64,000 bases of DNA from CAISIP01 sp965278985. GTDB taxonomy: Bacteria; Pseudomonadota; Gammaproteobacteria; Burkholderiales; Burkholderiaceae_C. The position numbers were made by a program, and so were the translations under genes. The notes below the pieces were generated by a model. It was not told where the DNA came from. It did no database searches and saw only the letters and a program-made list of their open reading frames with translations. The DNA lies in NCBI GenBank assembly GCA_965278985.1, contig OZ257131.1, forward strand, positions 124,001 through 188,000, written 5' to 3'. Shown piece after piece: positions 24,958 to 34,246 of the stretch; positions within the stretch are counted from its first letter, which is position 1; every line of letters starts with the position of its first letter.

Positions 24958-26463
24958 ATGTGCGGAATTGTGGGAGTCGTCAGCGACACACCGATCAACC
25001 AGCTGGTCTATGACGCCTTGCTGCTGCTGCAGCACCGCGGCCAGGACGCGGCCGGCATCGTGACGCAGCAGGAGCGCAAGTTCTTCATGCACAAGGCCAA
25101 GGGCCTGGTGCGCGACGTGTTCCGCACGCGCAACATGCGCGCGCTGCCGGGCAACTGCGGCCTGGGGCAGGTGCGGTATCCCACGGCGGGCAATGCGTAT
25201 AGCGAGGAAGAGGCACAGCCCTTCTACGTCAACGCGCCCTTCGGCATCGTGCTGGTGCACAACGGCAACCTCACCAACGCGCAGGCGTTGAAGAAGGAGC
25301 TGTTCACCACGGACCATCGCCACATCAACACCGAGAGCGACTCCGAGGTGCTGCTCAACGTGCTGGCCCACGAGGTGGAGCGCACCACGCGCGGCCTGCC
25401 GCTGCAGCCGGCGGACCTGTTTGCTGCCGTGCGCAACGTGCACCGGCGTGTGAAGGGCTCCTATGCCGTGATCGCTCTGATTGCCGGCCACGGAGTGCTG
25501 GCCTTCCGCGACCCCTACGGCATCCGCCCGCTGTGCCTGGGGCGCAGCGGCGACACCACCATGGTGGCCAGCGAGTCCGTGGCGCTGGAGGGCACGGGCC
25601 ACCAGTTCGTGCGCAACATCGACCCCGGCGAGGCCGTCTTCATCGACCTGCAGGGCCAGATGCACCAGGCCCAGTGCGCCGACCATGCGCGCCTCATGCC
25701 TTGCATCTTCGAATTCGTCTACCTCGCGCGGCCCGACTCTGTGATGGACGGCATGTCGGTCTACCAGGCGCGGCTGAACCTGGGCGAGACGCTGGCCAAG
25801 CGCGTGATCTCCACCGTGCCGCCCAACGAGATCGACGTGGTGATCCCGATTCCCGAATCCAGCCGGCCCAGCGCCGCGCAACTCGCCCAGTTGCTGGGCC
25901 TGCCGTACCGCGAGGGCTTCGTGAAGAACCGGTACGTTGGCCGCACCTTCATCATGCCGGGCCAGGCCGTGCGCAAGAAGTCGGTGCGCCAGAAGCTCAA
26001 CGTGATCGCCTCCGAGTTCAAGGGCCGCAACGTGCTGCTGGTGGACGACTCCATCGTGCGTGGCACCACCAGCCGCGAGATCGTGCAGATGGCGCGCGAC
26101 GCCGGTGCGCGCAAGGTCTATCTGGCCAGCGCCGCGCCACCGGTGCGTTATCCCAATGTCTACGGCATCGACATGCCCACGCCTGACGAACTCGTGGCGC
26201 ATGGCCGCACCGTGGAAGAGATCCAGAAGATCATCGGCTGCGACGCGCTGATCTACCAGGACGTGGAGGGCATGAAGAAGGCCGTGGGCGCGCTTAGCAA
26301 CAAAATAGACGGCTTCGACGCCTCCTGCTTCGACGGCGTCTACGTCACGGGCGACATCAGCTCCGAAGACCTCGTCCGCATGCGCGAGAGCCGCATCACG
26401 ACCGTCGACGAATCCGACGAAGACACCTCGCGCCTGGCACTCCCCAACACCGCAGAACAATGA
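24958..26463 (+). CDS. purF: Amidophosphoribosyltransferase
   Basis: First committed enzyme of purine synthesis: moves glutamine amide nitrogen to PRPP. 501 residues. The nucleophile Cys2 follows the initiator Met (MCGIVGVV), the Ntn-type glutaminase domain follows, and the phosphoribosyltransferase domain carries the PRPP loop LLVDDSIVRGTTSRE. No propeptide is present, as in the Gram-negative type. Its stop overlaps the metZ start (ATGATG with TGA), so the two genes are coupled. Confidence 0.98.
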   Translation: MCGIVGVVSDTPINQLVYDALLLLQHRGQDAAGIVTQQERKFFMHKAKGLVRDVFRTRNMRALPGNCGLGQVRYPTAGNAYSEEEAQPFYVNAPFGIVLVHNGNLTNAQALKKELFTTDHRHINTESDSEVLLNVLAHEVERTTRGLPLQPADLFAAVRNVHRRVKGSYAVIALIAGHGVLAFRDPYGIRPLCLGRSGDTTMVASESVALEGTGHQFVRNIDPGEAVFIDLQGQMHQAQCADHARLMPCIFEFVYLARPDSVMDGMSVYQARLNLGETLAKRVISTVPPNEIDVVIPIPESSRPSAAQLAQLLGLPYREGFVKNRYVGRTFIMPGQAVRKKSVRQKLNVIASEFKGRNVLLVDDSIVRGTTSREIVQMARDAGARKVYLASAAPPVRYPNVYGIDMPTPDELVAHGRTVEEIQKIIGCDALIYQDVEGMKKAVGALSNKIDGFDASCFDGVYVTGDISSEDLVRMRESRITTVDESDEDTSRLALPNTAEQ

Positions 26464-27698
26464 TGAGCATCGATCCGCAGTTCGACGAAGAACTTCCCCC
26501 CCTGCACCTCGACACGCAGGCTGTGCACGTGGCCGTGCCACGCAGCCCCTATGGCGAAAATTCCGAGGCGCTGTACCTGACCAGCGGCTACGTGCAGCCC
26601 GACGCCGCCACGGCCGCGCGCCGTTTCGCCAACGAGGAGCCCGGCTACACCTACGGCCGCTACGGCAACCCCACCGTCAGCAGCATGGAAATGCGCCTGG
26701 CCGCGCTGGAAGGCGCCGAGGCCTGCATCTCCACCGCCAGCGGCATGGCCGCCGTGCTGATGATGGTCATGGGCCTGCTGAAGGCGGGCGACCACATCAT
26801 CTGCTCGCGTTCGATGTTCGGCTCGACGATCAAGCTGGTGTCAGACTTCGGCAAGTACGGCGTGGAGAGCAGTTTTGTCTCGCAGACCGACATCGCCGAG
26901 TGGCGTGCCGCGATCCGGCCCAACACCAGGCTGCTGTTCGCCGAGACACCGACAAATCCGCTGACCGATGTCTGCGACATCCGTGCGCTTGCCGATCTGG
27001 CGCACGACGCGGGAGCGCTGCTGGCGGTCGACAACTGCTTCTGCTCGCCCGCGCTGCAGCGCCCGATCCTCATGGGCGCCGACATCGTCATGCACTCGGG
27101 CACCAAGTACCTCGACGGCCAGGGCCGTGTCGTGGCCGGCGCCCTGTGCACCACGCGCCAGCGCGTGGACGAGGTCTTCATGCCCGTGCTGCGCAGCGCC
27201 GGGATGAACCTCGCGCCCTTCAACGCCTGGGTCGTGCTCAAGGGCATGGAAACGTTGTCGTTGCGCATGGAAGCGCAGTCGCAACGTGCGCTGCAGCTGG
27301 CGCAGTGGCTGGAACAGCAACCCGAGGTGTCGCGTGTCTATTACCCTGCTCTGAAGAGCCATCCTCAGCACGATCTGGCGATGGCGCAGCAATCGGGTCG
27401 CGGTGGCGCCGTGTTGTCCTTCGATGTGCACGCCGAGGGCGTGGAGCAGGGCAGGGCGCGCGCCTTTGCCGTTCTCGATGCCGTTCGCACGGCGTCGTTG
27501 TGCACGAACCTGGGCGACGTCAAGACCCTGGTGTCGCATCCGGCCAGCACCTCGCATGGGCGCCTGACCGAGGTGCAGCGCCAGGCCGCGGGTATCGGGC
27601 AGCAACTGGTACGTGTGTCCGTGGGGCTGGAGCATGTGGACGACCTGAAGGCCGACCTGGCCCGCGCGCTGCGCGCCGCAACGGGGGTGAAGGCATGA
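26460..27698 (+). CDS. metZ: O-succinylhomoserine sulfhydrylase
   Basis: PLP enzyme of the Cys/Met metabolism family that makes homocysteine directly from O-succinylhomoserine and sulfide. 412 residues. The ALEGAEACISTASGMAAV region, the aspartate in DNCFCSPALQRP and the PLP lysine in HSGTKYLDGQGR are present. The neighbourhood (purF-metZ) is a known arrangement for MetZ in proteobacteria. Two ATGs (26460 and 26463) overlap the purF stop. Its own stop overlaps the upstream gltX ATG. Confidence 0.93.
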   Translation: MMSIDPQFDEELPPLHLDTQAVHVAVPRSPYGENSEALYLTSGYVQPDAATAARRFANEEPGYTYGRYGNPTVSSMEMRLAALEGAEACISTASGMAAVLMMVMGLLKAGDHIICSRSMFGSTIKLVSDFGKYGVESSFVSQTDIAEWRAAIRPNTRLLFAETPTNPLTDVCDIRALADLAHDAGALLAVDNCFCSPALQRPILMGADIVMHSGTKYLDGQGRVVAGALCTTRQRVDEVFMPVLRSAGMNLAPFNAWVVLKGMETLSLRMEAQSQRALQLAQWLEQQPEVSRVYYPALKSHPQHDLAMAQQSGRGGAVLSFDVHAEGVEQGRARAFAVLDAVRTASLCTNLGDVKTLVSHPASTSHGRLTEVQRQAAGIGQQLVRVSVGLEHVDDLKADLARALRAATGVKA

Positions 27699-29164
27699 GC
27701 GCCGCACGGCCGCCCGAAGGTGTTCAGCACGGCAGTGCGCAGCACGAAGGTACTCCAGTGACCACCACGCCACGCAAGGTGCGCACGCGCATCGCCCCGT
27801 CACCCACGGGTTTCCTGCACCTGGGCACGGCGCGCACGGCGTTGTTCTCCTGGGCCTTCGCTCGCCACTTTGGCGGCGACTTCATCCTGCGCATCGAAGA
27901 CACGGACGTGGCCCGCTCCACCCAGGAGGCGGTCGACCAGATCATCGCGGCCATGGACTGGCTGGAGCTGAAGTACGACGAAGGTCCTTTCTACCAGATG
28001 CAGCGCCTGGACCGGTACCGCGAGGTCATCGGCCAGATGTTGGCAAACGGCACGGCCTACCACTGCTATTGCCAGCCCGCCGAGCTCGACGCCATGCGCG
28101 AGGCGCAGCGCGCGCGTGGCGAGAAGCCGCGTTACGACGGCCGCTGGCGCCCGGAGCCCGGCAAAGAATTGCCGGCAGTGCCCGAGGGACTGCAACCCGT
28201 GGTGCGATTCCGCAACCCGCTCGACGGCGAGGTGAGCTGGGACGACCTGGTGAAGGGCCGCATCACCATCGGCAACCGCGAGCTGGACGACCTGATCATC
28301 GCGCGCCCCGACGGCACGCCCACCTACAACTTCTGCGTGGTGGTGGACGACTGGGACATGCAAATCAGCCACGTGTTGCGCGGCGACGACCATGTGAACA
28401 ACACGCCGCGGCAGATCAACATCCTGCGCGCGTTGGGCGCGGAGCTGCCGCAGTACGGCCATGTGCCCATGATCCTGGGGCCGGACGGCGACAAGCTCTC
28501 CAAGCGCCATGGCGCGGTCAGCGTGATGCAGTACGAGGAAGCCGGCTACCTGCCAGAGGCCATGGTGAACTACCTGTCGCGCCTGGGATGGAGCCATGGC
28601 GACGACGAGCTGTTCTCGCGCGCGCAGCTGGTGCAGTGGTTCAACGGCGAGCACCTGGCCAAGAGCCCCGCGCAGTGGGACGCCGCCAAGCTCGGCTGGG
28701 TGAATGCGCAGTACCTCAGGGCGATGGACGACACCGCGCTGGCGCCCTTGGTGCAGGCCCAGCTGCAACGGCTCGGCGTGGAGGCCGTCGACGCGCGCCT
28801 GCCGCGCATCTGCGGCCTGTTCAAGGAGCGCTGCGATACCACGGTGGCCCTGGCGCAATGGGCCAAGGCCTTCTATGCGGATGTGCAGCCGGAGGGGGCG
28901 GAGTACGAGAAACACATCACGGCCGCAATCCAGCCCGCATTGCAGACGCTCGCCGAGCGCCTCGCGGATTGCGAGTGGAGCAAGGTCGCCATCGCTGCGG
29001 TGATCAAGGAAGTGCTCGCGCAGCATGGCATGAAGATGCCGCAATTGGCCATGCCCGTGCGCGTGCTGGTGATGGGCACGAGCCAGACGCCGTCGCTGGA
29101 CGCGGTGCTGGAACTCTTCGAACGCAAAATTGCGATCGCCCGCATTCAAAGCGCCAAAAAATAA
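27695..29164 (+). CDS. gltX: Glutamyl-tRNA synthetase
   Basis: Class I synthetase that charges tRNA-Glu. The HIGH-type motif FLHLGTARTAL and the KMSKS-type motif KLSKRHG are present, followed by the anticodon-binding helical domain. Two starts are possible. The ATG at 27695 overlaps the metZ stop (489 residues). A GTG at 27758 gives 468 residues, nearer the usual 465-470, and has GAAGG seven bases upstream. The extra N-terminal 21 residues do not look like synthetase. A tRNA-Glu gene lies 169 bases downstream. Confidence 0.96.
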   Translation: MSAARPPEGVQHGSAQHEGTPVTTTPRKVRTRIAPSPTGFLHLGTARTALFSWAFARHFGGDFILRIEDTDVARSTQEAVDQIIAAMDWLELKYDEGPFYQMQRLDRYREVIGQMLANGTAYHCYCQPAELDAMREAQRARGEKPRYDGRWRPEPGKELPAVPEGLQPVVRFRNPLDGEVSWDDLVKGRITIGNRELDDLIIARPDGTPTYNFCVVVDDWDMQISHVLRGDDHVNNTPRQINILRALGAELPQYGHVPMILGPDGDKLSKRHGAVSVMQYEEAGYLPEAMVNYLSRLGWSHGDDELFSRAQLVQWFNGEHLAKSPAQWDAAKLGWVNAQYLRAMDDTALAPLVQAQLQRLGVEAVDARLPRICGLFKERCDTTVALAQWAKAFYADVQPEGAEYEKHITAAIQPALQTLAERLADCEWSKVAIAAVIKEVLAQHGMKMPQLAMPVRVLVMGTSQTPSLDAVLELFERKIAIARIQSAKK

Positions 29165-29173
29165 GGTTATACT
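29145..29173 (+). promoter_or_regulatory. Promoter of the tRNA cluster
   Basis: TTCAAA and TATACT separated by 17 bases, the -10 lying just beyond the gltX stop and about 60 bases before tRNA-Ala. This fits a sigma-70 promoter for the three tRNAs. Confidence 0.5.
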
Positions 29174-29232
29174 TTGAGGCTCAGAAATTGACGGCAACGT
29201 GTGAAGCACAACAGATCACGCGGCCCGATGTG

Positions 29233-29308
<76 letters not shown>

Positions 29309-29332
29309 CAATTTCCGAACAGTCCAGGTTTT

Positions 29333-29408
29333 GACCCTATCGTCTAGAGGCCTAGGACATCACCCTTTCACGGTGAGTACCGGGGTTCGAATCCCCGTAG
29401 GGTCGCCA
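29333..29408 (+). tRNA. tRNA-Glu (anticodon TTC)
   Basis: 76-base cloverleaf with encoded CCA. The acceptor GACCCTA pairs with TAGGGTC; the anticodon loop CTTTCAC carries TTC. It starts 24 bases after tRNA-Ala. Confidence 0.96.
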
Positions 29409-29454
29409 AGTCAGTAGCGCTTGGGTTGCCGCAAGGCGCCAGAGCTACCTACCA

Positions 29455-29531
29455 GGAGTGGTAGTTCAGTTGGTTAGAATACCGGCCTGTCACGCCGGGG
29501 GTCGCGGGTTCGAGTCCCGTCCACTCCGCCA
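29455..29531 (+). tRNA. tRNA-Asp (anticodon GTC)
   Basis: 77-base cloverleaf with encoded CCA. The acceptor GGAGTGG pairs with CCACTCC, and the anticodon region CCTGTCACG carries GTC. Confidence 0.96.
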
Positions 29532-29540
29532 GTAGTCAAG

Positions 29541-29577
29541 AAGCCGCTGCAGATCGATGATTTGCAGCGGCTTTTTC
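29541..29577 (+). terminator. Rho-independent terminator after the tRNA cluster
   Basis: 11-bp stem AAGCCGCTGCA/TGCAGCGGCTT with an 11-base loop, followed by TTTCTTT. It ends the tRNA-Ala/Glu/Asp transcript. Confidence 0.88.
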
Positions 29578-29682
29578 TTTGGCGCGTTGGTCGGTGTAGA
29601 TTGCGCGTTTCATGCGTGCCGCTTCGCTCTCGTTGCGCCGCGGGCTTGCTGTGTCGAATTTGCCCCATCTTATTCCGCGCCA

Positions 29683-32055
29683 TTGGCCTCCACTGCACTC
29701 TACGGCTTCATCCTCACGCGCCACTGGCGCGACACGCCGGCGGGCACGGAGATCGAGTACTGGCTGGCCACGGAGGCCGGGCCGCGCAAGCTGCTGCTGA
29801 CCGGCCAGACCTCGGTGGCTTTCGTCGAGGCCCGCCACCGGGCCGCGGTCGAGGCGCTGCTGCCGACGATGCCGGGTCTCGAGCTGCGCGAACTCGCCTT
29901 GAAGACCTTCGCCCAGCAGCCGGTGATGGGTGTGTACGCGAGCCATTTCCGCGCCTTGCGCAGGCTCGCACAGGCCCTGCGGCCGCAGGGCATCGCGCTG
30001 ATCGAGGCCGATGTGCGGCCGCACGACCGTTACCTCATGGAGCGTTTCATCACGGCAGGCGTGGTGGTGGAAGGTGGGCGGATGGACGGTTTCACCCTCC
30101 TCGATGCCAGGCTGCGGCCCGCGCCGGACTTCCGGCCCGTGCTGAAGGTGGTGTCGCTGGACATCGAGACCAGCCAGACCGGGGACCTGTATTCCATCGC
30201 GCTGGACGGCACGGGCGAGCGCATCGTCTTCATGCTGGGCGATGCACCCGCCCATGCCGATGCGCCCACGGACTTCCGGCTCTGCTACCTGCCGACGCGG
30301 CGGGCGATGGTGGAGCATCTCAATGCCTGGTTCGAGGAGCACGATCCCGATGCGGTCATCGGCTGGAACGTGGTTCAGTTCGACCTGCACATCCTGCAGA
30401 AGACCGCGGACGCCTGCGGGGTCGGGCTACTGCTGGGGCGCGGCCGCAAGCCCATCGCATGGCGCACACATCCGGGCAAGCAGGGTTACCTCTTCGCACC
30501 CATGCCGGGCCGGGTCCTCATCGACGGCATCGACGCCTTGCGGGCGGCCGTGTGGAGCTTCCCGTCCTTCAGCCTGGAGAACGTATCGCAGGCGCTGCTG
30601 GGCGAGGGCAAGGCCATCGGCGACAACTACGACAAGATGGCCGAGATCGAGCGGCGCTACCGCCATGACAAGCCCGCGCTGGCGACCTACAACATCCGCG
30701 ATTGCGAACTCGTGCTGCGCATCTTCGAGCGCGCGAAGCTGCTGCAGTTCGTGCTCGAGCGCGCGCAAGCCACCGGGCTGCAGGCCGACCATTTCGGCGG
30801 GTCGATCGCCGCCTTCAGCCACCACTACCTGCCGAAGATGCACCGTCTGGGGTACGTGGCGCCGAGCGTGGGCGACATCGCGAGCAAGGCCTATCCGGGT
30901 GGCTACGTGATGGACTCGCGCCCGGGCTTCTACGACTCGGTCGTGGTGCTGGACTACAAGAGCTTGTACCCCTCCATCATCCGCACCTTCCTGGTCGACC
31001 CCGTGGGCCTGGCCGAAGGGACCGTGGCCGCTGATCCGGCCGCCTGTGTGCAGGGACCGGGCGGGACGCTGTTCTCGCGCGAGCGGCATGCCCTGCCAGA
31101 GATCGTGACGCGGCTGTCGCATGCCCGCGACGACGCGAAGCGGGCCCGCAACGAGCCGCTGTCGCAGGCGCTGAAGCTGCTGATGAATTCTTTCGCCGGT
31201 GTGTTGGGCGCCTCGGAATGCCGTTTCTTCAACCCCGCGCTGGTGTCGGCCGTGACACTGCGCGGTCACGAGATCATCCAGCGCACGCGCGAGTTCGTCG
31301 AAGACAAGGGTTATACGGCGATCTACGGTGACACCGATTCCATCTTCATCTGGCTGCGGCGCACCCATGGCAATGCTGAGGCGCACGCCATCGCCGCAGA
31401 ACTTGTCCGCGACATCAACGCCTGGTGGACCGGGCAGCTGCACTCGCAGCAGGGCCTGCAGGACTTCCTCGAGATCGAGTTCGACACGCACTACGCCAAG
31501 TTCTTCATGCCCACCATCCGCGGCTCGGAGGTGGGCAGCAAGAAGCGGTATGCGGGGCTGAGCGTGGACATCGACGGCAACGAGGCGATGGTCTACCGCG
31601 GGCTGGAGATGGCGCGCAGCGACTGGACACCGCTGGCGCGCCAGTTCCAGGAGGGGCTGCTGTCGCGCATCTTCCATGGCGAGCCCTACCTGCAGTTCGT
31701 GGCCGACTATGCCCGATCTACATTGGACGGTTCGAAGGACGACCTGCTGGTCTACCGCAAGCGGCTGGTGCGCCGGCTCGATGCCTACCAGGTCAACGTG
31801 CCGCCGCAGGTGCGCGCCGCGCGCATCGCCGACGACTACAACGACCGTGTGCAGCGTCCGCGGCAGTACCAGAACGGTGGCTGGATCCAGTACGTCATGA
31901 CCCGCAACGGCCCGGAGCCGCTGGAGGCGCGGCAGTCGCCCATCGACTACCAGCACTACCTGGCGAAGCAGCTGCAGCCGATTGCCGATGCGATCCTGCA
32001 GCCCCTGGGCGAGAGTTTCGCGGCGCTGACGAACGCGCAGCGCGGGCTTTTCTAG
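29683..32055 (+). CDS. polB: DNA polymerase II (family B)
   Basis: Family B repair polymerase with 3'-5' proofreading. From the TTG at 29683 it has 790 residues (E. coli Pol II has 783). Exonuclease motif I is DIETSQTGD near residue 160, polymerase motif A is DYKSLYPSII near 424, and motif C is YGDTDSIF near 548. No in-frame ATG lies between the tRNA terminator and the first conserved residues (LYGFILTRHW); the frame's upstream ATG at 29557 is inside that terminator, so TTG is the best start. In E. coli the gene is LexA-controlled; I see no LexA box upstream here. Confidence 0.95.
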   Translation: MASTALYGFILTRHWRDTPAGTEIEYWLATEAGPRKLLLTGQTSVAFVEARHRAAVEALLPTMPGLELRELALKTFAQQPVMGVYASHFRALRRLAQALRPQGIALIEADVRPHDRYLMERFITAGVVVEGGRMDGFTLLDARLRPAPDFRPVLKVVSLDIETSQTGDLYSIALDGTGERIVFMLGDAPAHADAPTDFRLCYLPTRRAMVEHLNAWFEEHDPDAVIGWNVVQFDLHILQKTADACGVGLLLGRGRKPIAWRTHPGKQGYLFAPMPGRVLIDGIDALRAAVWSFPSFSLENVSQALLGEGKAIGDNYDKMAEIERRYRHDKPALATYNIRDCELVLRIFERAKLLQFVLERAQATGLQADHFGGSIAAFSHHYLPKMHRLGYVAPSVGDIASKAYPGGYVMDSRPGFYDSVVVLDYKSLYPSIIRTFLVDPVGLAEGTVAADPAACVQGPGGTLFSRERHALPEIVTRLSHARDDAKRARNEPLSQALKLLMNSFAGVLGASECRFFNPALVSAVTLRGHEIIQRTREFVEDKGYTAIYGDTDSIFIWLRRTHGNAEAHAIAAELVRDINAWWTGQLHSQQGLQDFLEIEFDTHYAKFFMPTIRGSEVGSKKRYAGLSVDIDGNEAMVYRGLEMARSDWTPLARQFQEGLLSRIFHGEPYLQFVADYARSTLDGSKDDLLVYRKRLVRRLDAYQVNVPPQVRAARIADDYNDRVQRPRQYQNGGWIQYVMTRNGPEPLEARQSPIDYQHYLAKQLQPIADAILQPLGESFAALTNAQRGLF

Positions 32056-32067
32056 GCGGGGAAGCCG

Positions 32068-32463
32068 TCAGTGGGCGGGTGCCGCCGGACGCGTGGCGGG
32101 CGTGCGTTGCGAGGCCATCGCCACATCGGTCGCGGAGCTGCCCTGCTTGGCGGCCTGGGGCTTGCCTTCCTCGATGATCTCTTCCGATGCGTGGTCCTTG
32201 GCGACCTTGGGCGCAACGCCTTCGATCTTGTTCTCGCGCATGTAGGCGTCCATCTCTTTCCAGCCTTCGAACACCGCGGTCTTGGAGGCCTTGGCGTTCA
32301 GGCTGTAGCAGTCCTCGATGCCACGCAAGGCGTGGCGGCAGGCCGCACCGATCGCGCGGCCGTCGGCTTCCCGCTGCAGCACGCGGGGGTCTGGCCCCAT
32401 GCCGGGGATTTCGCAACCCGCGAGCAGCAGGGGAAAGGCGAGCATCAGGAGGCGGGCGTTCAT
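32068..32463 (-). CDS. Putative lipoprotein of unknown function
   Basis: 131 residues. The start at 32463 gives a short signal peptide ending in the lipobox LLLAGC, so the mature protein probably begins at Cys17 and is lipid-anchored. A central Cys-containing helix (AACRHALRGIEDCYSLNAKA) and a polar, alanine-rich tail follow. The longer frame to 32535 would bury the signal peptide. It is convergent with polB, with 12 bases between the stops. No family recognised. Confidence 0.8.
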   Translation of the reverse strand: MNARLLMLAFPLLLAGCEIPGMGPDPRVLQREADGRAIGAACRHALRGIEDCYSLNAKASKTAVFEGWKEMDAYMRENKIEGVAPKVAKDHASEEIIEEGKPQAAKQGSSATDVAMASQRTPATRPAAPAH

Positions 32464-32564
32464 GGGAGGCTTGGGCGGGAGATGGGTCATTATCGGCAGC
32501 TGGCCGCCGCAATTGAAGACTTCCGGTGTTTCCAATCCCCGCGCAAGGGAATCTCCGCCGCATG

Positions 32565-32587
32565 AAAAAGGCCCCTTGCGGGGCCTT
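32565..32587 (-). terminator. Rho-independent terminator after the Bax-inhibitor-like gene
   Basis: On the minus strand, stem AAGGCCCC/GGGGCCTT with a short GCAA loop, followed by TTTTC. It sits 21 bases after the stop of the 32608-33309 gene. Confidence 0.85.
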
Positions 32588-32607
32588 GCGAGAGGGGTGG
32601 CGGCCTG

Positions 32608-33309
32608 TCAGTCGTTGTTGCCACCGACGATGCCCAGCAGGGCCAGCAGGCTCTGGAACACGTTGTAGATACTCAGGTACAGCGCCAGGGTGGCGCTGAT
32701 GTAGTTCGTCTCGCCGCCGTCCACGATGCGCTTTAGGTCATAGAGCATGAACGCGCTGAAGATCGCGATGGCCAGCACGGCGATGGCCATCATGCCGGCG
32801 CTGGAGGCCACGAAGATGTTGATGATGGCAGCCACCATCAACACCACCGCGCCGACGGTCAGCCACTTGCCCATGCCCGACAGGTCGCGCTTGATCACCG
32901 TGGCCAGGCTGGCCATGAAGAAGAACACGCCGGCCGTGCCGCCGAAGGCCATCATGATCAGCTGCGAGCCGTTCTGGAAGCCCAGCACCATCGCGATCAG
33001 GCGCGACAGCATCAGGCCCATGAAGAAGGTGAAGGCCAGCAGCACCGGGACGCCCGCGGCGGAATTCTTCGTCTTCTCGATGGCGAACATGAAGCCGAAG
33101 GCGCCGGCCATGAACACGATCAGGCCCAGGCCGCCGCCCAGCGAGGCGGTGATGCCGGTGGCAACGCCGACCCAGGCACCCAGCACGGTCGGGATCATGC
33201 TCAGCGCCAGCAGCCAGTAGGTGTTGCGCAGGACCTTGTTGCGCGTCTGGGTGGACGCGGCGTAGCCGTAGTTGCCGCCGGCGTCGATGGTTTGCAGTTT
33301 GTCGGTCAT
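32608..33309 (-). CDS. Bax inhibitor-1/YccA family membrane protein
   Basis: 233-residue inner-membrane protein with seven hydrophobic helices, of the BI-1 (UPF0005) family; E. coli YccA protects SecY from FtsH, and the wider family includes calcium-leak channels. The start MTDKLQTIDAG, the helix NTYWLLALSMIPTVLG and the C-terminal FMLYDLKRIVDGGETNYISA segment, typical of the family, are visible. It has its own terminator and is divergent from the GlcG/HbpS-like gene across 201 bases. Confidence 0.93.
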   Translation of the reverse strand: MTDKLQTIDAGGNYGYAASTQTRNKVLRNTYWLLALSMIPTVLGAWVGVATGITASLGGGLGLIVFMAGAFGFMFAIEKTKNSAAGVPVLLAFTFFMGLMLSRLIAMVLGFQNGSQLIMMAFGGTAGVFFFMASLATVIKRDLSGMGKWLTVGAVVLMVAAIINIFVASSAGMMAIAVLAIAIFSAFMLYDLKRIVDGGETNYISATLALYLSIYNVFQSLLALLGIVGGNND

Positions 33310-33510
33310 GGTGTGTTGACTCCAGAGGGTGCCTGTGGCAGGCAGATGCAGTCCATTCTATGGGAGCCCCTCCTTTTTGCTCGGCTTATATCCTGGACGG
33401 AAAAAGGCTTTGCGGTGGGCGCTGCCGTGCGCCGCGGGTGGGAGCGGCACGGGATGGCGGTATGCTCGCCGGCTTCCTTGTCCTTTACTCCCAGAAAGCC
33501 CACCACGCAC

Positions 33511-33918
33511 ATGAAAACGGCATTCACCCTCGAGTCCGCTGACGTCCAGAAGATCGCCGCCGCTGCAGCGGCGGAAGCTGCCCGCAACCACTGGGCGGTG
33601 TCTATCGCCATCGTCGATGCAGGCGGGCATCTGCTGCACTTCCAGCGGCTGGACGGCGTGGCGCCGATCTCGGCCCATATCGCCCCGGCGAAGGCGCGTA
33701 CAGCGGCGCTGGGCCGGCGCCCGAGCAAGGTCTACGAGGAGATGATCAACGGGGGGCGCCAGTCCTTCCTGAGCGCCCCCTTGCTGGATGGCATGCTCGA
33801 AGGCGGCTTGCCGATCATGAAGGATGGCCAATGCCTCGGGGCGGTGGGGGTCAGCGGCGTGAAATCCCAGGAAGACGCGCAGATCGCGCAAGCCGGTATC
33901 GACGCACTCGGGCTCTGA
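33511..33918 (+). CDS. GlcG/HbpS-like (DUF336) protein
   Basis: 135-residue small soluble protein of the heme-degrading/GlcG family. It shows the family pattern AIVDAGGHLLHFQRLDGV and the C-terminal GGLPIMKDGQCLGAVGVSG. Family members include HbpS, which binds heme, and GlcG, found in glycolate loci; the role here is unknown. It is a single gene with hemP of the iron block convergent and 60 bases away, so a link to heme or iron is possible but unproven. Confidence 0.85.
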   Translation: MKTAFTLESADVQKIAAAAAAEAARNHWAVSIAIVDAGGHLLHFQRLDGVAPISAHIAPAKARTAALGRRPSKVYEEMINGGRQSFLSAPLLDGMLEGGLPIMKDGQCLGAVGVSGVKSQEDAQIAQAGIDALGL

Positions 33919-33978
33919 ACCCGCTGGGCTCTGAGCCCGTCACCACGCCCCACGCGTGTGTGACGGCGCCAAGGCTGG

Positions 33979-34197
33979 CTACTTGGTGAGGATCAGCTTG
34001 CCGAGTTTCGTGGCCTGCAAACGGTAGATGGAGCCGTTGTGCTGGATGGACACGGAACTGTGGCCCTGCAGCAGCGCATTGCTCTGCAGGCAGGGGGTGT
34101 GCAGGGCGCTGGTCCCTTGCGTGGCTCCGTCCCGCCCGGGTGCCATGGCGCGCAGGGGGGCTTCGGGAGTGGGGGTGCTCATCGATGACATTCGCAT
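33979..34197 (-). CDS. hemP: Hemin uptake protein HemP
   Basis: 72-residue HemP family protein. The conserved C-terminus is LLQGHSSVSIQHNGSIYRLQATKLGKLILTK in outline (L..G.....I.H.G..Y.L..T..GKLILTK). The ATG at 34197 has AGGAG eight bases upstream; a TTG at 34203 is less likely. It is last in bfd-exbB-exbD-hemP, 49 bases after exbD. In Burkholderia, HemP/HmuP regulates heme-uptake genes with Fur; no heme receptor gene lies next to it here. Confidence 0.88.
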   Translation of the reverse strand: MRMSSMSTPTPEAPLRAMAPGRDGATQGTSALHTPCLQSNALLQGHSSVSIQHNGSIYRLQATKLGKLILTK

Positions 34198-34246
34198 GGG
34201 CAAATCTCCTGTTCAGGCACGGTTGAGAAAAGTTTCCGAGAAAGGG

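Noticed and set aside
24265..26541. 758-codon open frame on the minus strand opposite cvpA and purF
   Set aside because: Antisense shadow; no recognisable domain, while the plus strand carries conserved genes in the expected order.
29578..29682. LexA box ahead of polB
   Set aside because: No CTG-N10-CAG pattern found in this gap.
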